Shown here piece after piece: positions 60,384 through 64,000 of a DNA stretch of 64,000 nucleotides (positions are counted from its first letter, which is position 1; each line of letters starts with the position of its first letter). Origin of the DNA: Dactylellina haptotyla (lineage: Eukaryota; Ascomycota; Orbiliomycetes; Orbiliales; Orbiliaceae); the NCBI GenBank assembly GCA_031310005.1, contig CM062382.1:2108001-2172000 (forward strand), in the 5' to 3' direction. The notes under the pieces were generated by a model. It was not told the DNA's origin and ran no database searches. It worked only from the letters and a program-made list of their open reading frames with translations. The position numbers and the translations under genes are program-made.

Positions 60384-63244
60384 ATGCCCAGCGCACAACC
60401 TCTCGCCTCGAAAGAGGCCTCCCTCTTCCGCAATGTCCTCAAGTTCTACGAGACCAAGCAGTACAAGAAGGGTCTCAAAGCTGCAGAGCAGGTATTTACG
60501 CCCTTCACCTTTTGTGCCACCACCATTGCACGCTATTTTTGAACCTATATCACCAAGGGTCTGACTGGTTACCATTTTATGACGTACAGATCCTTAAAAA
60601 GAATCCCAAGCACGGGGAAACCCTCGCCATGAAGGGTCTCCTCATAAACTGCCAAGGCAAAACCGAAGAAGCCTTCGTAATCGCCAAAGAAGCCCTCAAA
60701 CAAGACATGAAATCCCACGTCTGCTGGCACGTCTACGGCCTCCTCTACCGTTCTCAGAAGAACTTTGACGAGGCCATCAAGGCCTACAAAATGGCGTTAC
60801 GCTTCGAACCCGAATCCCAACAGATCCTGCGAGACCTCGCCCTGCTACAAATCCAGATGCGCGACTACAATGGCTACATCGAAAGCAGACGACTGATGGT
60901 CATGTCAAAACCGCAGATACGGCAAAACTGGACCGGCTTGGCGATTGCGTACCACCTAGCGGGGAACCTGGCCGAGGCGGAGAATGTGCTCACAAAGTAT
61001 GAGGAAACACTGAAACAGCCCCCTCCAAAGTCGGACCTGGAAAATTCCGAGGCGATATTATACAAGAACTATGTTATAGCTGAGAGCGGGGATTACCAGA
61101 AGGCATTGGATCATTTGGAGACGATTTCTCGGACGGCGGTTGACAGGGTTGCCGTTTTGGAGGCAAGAGCAGAGTATCACTTGCAACTCGGCAAGAACGA
61201 GGACGCGGAGAAGGCGTATAGAGTACTATTGGATCGTAATCAGGAGAAAAGGAGCTACTATGCCGGGCTGGAAAAGAGTTTGGGGCTGGAAGGGGATGCA
61301 AGGTTGAAGATATACGAGGAACTAGCGGAACAGTACCCCAGGGCTGATGCACCAAAGCGGATACCGTTGGATTTCCAAGAAGGTAGTTAACCAAATAGGA
61401 TTATACTGTTGGTTTTTTGGCTAACCCGTTTGCCTTAGGTGACGCATTCAAGGCTGTTGCCGAGAAATATTTGGAATGGAGACTGAAGCGAGCGGCGCCA
61501 TCAACATTCACAAGTCTAAAGGCTCTATACGGCGATATCCCGAAGCGAGAGTGCCTGCAGTCTCTCGTTGAAGAGTTCCTTGCCAAAACAAGAGCGGAGA
61601 AGCCGGCGGAAAATGGCGATAAGCTAACGAACGGAAGCGCCACTGCCAACAACAGCGTATTGATCTACACACTCTACTACCTCTCACAGCACCACGATCA
61701 CTGGCGGATACGAGATACCGACAAGGCGCTATCGTATATCAACGAAGCTCTAGAGTTGGCGCCCGATAATGCAGACCAAGGTGAACTTCGACTCGGGTTG
61801 GCGCGAATCCTGAAGCACGCCGGCGATGTTCAAAAGGCAATGGAGGAGATGGACAGCGCGAGACAGAAGGATAAGAGTGATAGGTACTACAATACCAAGT
61901 GTGCCAAGTATATGCTCAGGAACGATTGCAACGAGGAGGCTATCAAGACGATGGGTTTATTTACAAGGGTAAGTTTCTCACTCAAAGTACCTGAGCAGAA
62001 GAATTATCTAACACATATACGACAGAACGATGTCAACGGCCCACTTGGCGACTTGCTGGAAATGCAGTGCGTCTGGTATATCACAGAAGATGGCGAGTCT
62101 TACGTGCGACAAGGGAAATTCGGCTTGGCACTCAAGCGGTTCCACGCCATCTACAAGATTTTCGAAGACTGGACAGACGATCAGTTTGATTTCCATTCCT
62201 TCTCGCTTAGAAAAGGTATGATTCGGGCATATATCGAGATGGTTAGATGGGAGGACAGCCTATGGTCGCACCCATTCTTCAGACGTGCTGCCATCAATGC
62301 AATCAAAATCTACCTGCTGCTCAATGACAAGCCTCATTTGGCGCATGGCTCGCTAGCCAATGGAAACGGAGAGGATGCGGTCGACTTTGAGAGCTTGAGC
62401 ACCGCAGACCGAAAGAAGGCGATGAAGAAAGCGAAGAGAGAGGCGCAGAAGCAGGAGAAGGCTGCTGCAGAGGCTGCTGCGAAGGCTAAAGATGAGAGGA
62501 AAGGTGGAGAGGAGAAGAAGCAGGACGACGATCCACTGGGCGCCAAGTTGGCGCAGACGACCGAGCCACTAGAGAAGGCTTTGATGTGGTTGAAACCTTT
62601 GTTGGAATTATCGCCGTCGTTTTTTGAGGGTCAGACGGCTGGTTTCGATATTTACATGAAGAGGAGTGAGTATAAATCGCGCCATAGACTAAAAACTACC
62701 CGCTAATCTATCACTACAGAGAAATATCTCCTCGCGCTAAAGTGTCTACTTGCAGCGCATAACATCGCTCCTGAAGACCCCATTGTCCACGAGCAGATTG
62801 CCAGGTTCCAAATATTTTGTAAGTTCAGCTCATAGTTACAGTTGGAGGAAGCACCACTAACCTACGACAGTGAACTCGAACCCTGAACTTTCACCCACCG
62901 TTAAAACTATAATAGACGAGACCTTCACTATTGCACCTAAGGAGAGCACACTCGCGCAGTTCAATGAAACGTACCTATCATCGAATGTCGACAGCGCGAA
63001 AGCAGCGTTTTCCGTCATCAAGACCCGACAGGCGCTAGCCGGTGCGGAGGGATCGAAATCCGACAGCGAAGGAACAGACTCTGAGACCTTGCTGTTCGAG
63101 GCATTGAAGAAGGATGGAACAACGCTAAAGGATGCGGTCGAAGGATTGGCCATGTTGAAGGAGATGAAGGGCGAAGTTGGAACCTACGTCGAAGAGGCTA
63201 GGAAGAGGTGGCCAATTGCGAATGTATTCGCTGCGAAGGCGTAA
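60384..63244 (+). CDS. NAT1: NatA auxiliary subunit NAT1/NAA15
   Basis: Six exons (60384-60491, 60590-61382, 61439-61968, 62026-62665, 62720-62818, 62871-63244; introns 98, 56, 57, 54 and 52 bp) give 2,544 nt, 847 residues (yeast Nat1: 854). It is the ribosome-anchoring TPR scaffold of N-terminal acetyltransferase A, which acetylates Ser/Ala/Thr/Gly starts exposed by Met removal. Seen: the start LFRNVLKFYETKQYKKGLKA, TPR helices through most of the length (HGETLAMKGLLINCQGKTEE, WHVYGLLYRSQKNFDEAIKA, NWTGLAIAYHLAGNLAEAEN), then KRIPLDFQEGDAF and YLEWRLKRAAPSTFTSLKAL typical of NAA15. A long charged KKAMKKAKREAQKQEKA helix follows, then the closing YLLALKCLLAAHNIAPEDP. The third intron is a multiple of three without stops, so frame alone does not prove it; its removal restores LFTRNDVNGPLGDLLEMQC. 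Confidence 0.95.
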
Positions 63245-64000
63245 GTTGCGACACAGACGATGAGTGGCAAGGACGCGAGGTTGTGTATGAAGCTTTTTGT
63301 GCAAGAGCTATGAAGCAGACGAGACGAGATGATGAGACTCCATACTTCTTGGTATATACTTATAACCGATTTATCATTCCTTTTTTTATTTTTCAAAATC
63401 CTTGGTTTTTCTACTTGGTTAAAAAGAACTCTCCTACATTACCTCGAACTAACCTTTCTTCCAAACTTGTTTTCGCTTTTACTCTTTTTATTTTGCATCA
63501 TCGTGATATTTCAGATATCCGGATGGGAAACACTTTTTTATATTGCTTTCTTTCTATACTTTCATCCGACGACGAAAAGCAAATCTTCAGAAAAGTGTAT
63601 TAATCGATTGAAGTCGAGATTACAAACCAGAAATACACCAAATCATATTTTTCTCCAGTGCAGTCTTTACCAAATGAGGATCACTTTACGAGGGCCAGAG
63701 GGGCTAAGCAAGATGTATAGCCATTTGAAGGCAGACCGTATAGATGTCTATTGATTCAGGTAGATACTCGCCAGTTCCTTGCACAAGTATGTATAGAATT
63801 TGTCAAGTCTGTTTACAGAATAATAATGGAATACGGTGACCGTATGGTCAGGTACAATCGCAATATTGGTAGCGATCAAGTGGAAACGAAAAGGTTACAA
63901 AACGCAGTGATAGTAGCGATGGTATCAGTCTGTGATGAAACTCAATTAAGCTCATCCAAGAATGTCAAAACGAGAAAAGTTAAAAACAAAAAAAGGGCTT
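63245..64000. other. Right end of window, no gene recognised
   Basis: 756 bp after NAT1, starting with its 3' region. Open frames here are Phe/Leu-rich readings of T-rich DNA and show no family features. Confidence 0.5.

Overview
This window is nuclear DNA of a filamentous ascomycete (Pezizomycotina). The evidence is short spliceosomal introns (about 50-120 bp, GTRNGT...CTRAY...AG), a Zn2Cys6 regulator, a DASH-complex subunit, a UPF0643 protein, a GLEYA-type cell-wall adhesin, and a block of extremely AT-rich degraded repeats that looks like the product of RIP (repeat-induced point mutation). The species cannot be fixed from the sequence. The giant GLEYA adhesin and the AT-rich isochore would suit Orbiliomycetes or Leotiomycetes, but that is a guess.

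Region 1 (1 to about 19.8 kb) is an AT-rich repeat block. It holds the remains of an old, minus-strand Ty3/gypsy-like element (integrase C-terminus/chromodomain trace near 12.4 kb, reverse transcriptase trace near 14.4 kb) and copies of a 1-kb LTR-like repeat with TGTTACACTT/AAGTGTAACA ends. Inserted into this block, in the opposite orientation, is a much younger 8.0-kb Ty3/gypsy chromovirus (3974-11981) with identical 152-bp LTRs and a GTTAT target-site duplication. Its coding region is nevertheless broken about ten times.

Region 2 (19.8-22.5 kb) is a transition zone with the relic of a UPF1/DNA2-like SF1 helicase. Its last RecA domain is still readable.

Region 3 (22.5-39.8 kb) is dominated by one minus-strand gene for a predicted 4,025-residue secreted adhesin. 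It has a signal peptide, about 61 Thr-rich repeats of 35-48 residues (12 of them arranged as AB dimers), four GLEYA-like modules, two more repeats and a DUF6923-like C-terminal domain. A run of five splice-donor-like GGTRAGT motifs lies just upstream, followed by about 4.9 kb without a recognisable gene.

Region 4 (39.8-64 kb) is ordinary gene-dense euchromatin. The genes are a Zn2Cys6 transcription factor tail-to-tail with a 2,2-dialkylglycine decarboxylase-like aminotransferase, GIR2 (RWD protein), ACL4 (Rpl4 chaperone), CID2-family, a UPF0643 protein with two CPVDH motifs, a three-exon DAD1 kinetochore gene, S-adenosylhomocysteinase, a single-pass membrane protein, a zincless Fpg DNA glycosylase and the NatA auxiliary subunit NAT1/NAA15. 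These are mostly unlinked housekeeping functions. Only the TF/decarboxylase pair suggests a possible regulatory link. Exon boundaries were derived by hand from splice consensus, reading frame and remembered family conservation; all multi-exon models given are divisible by three.
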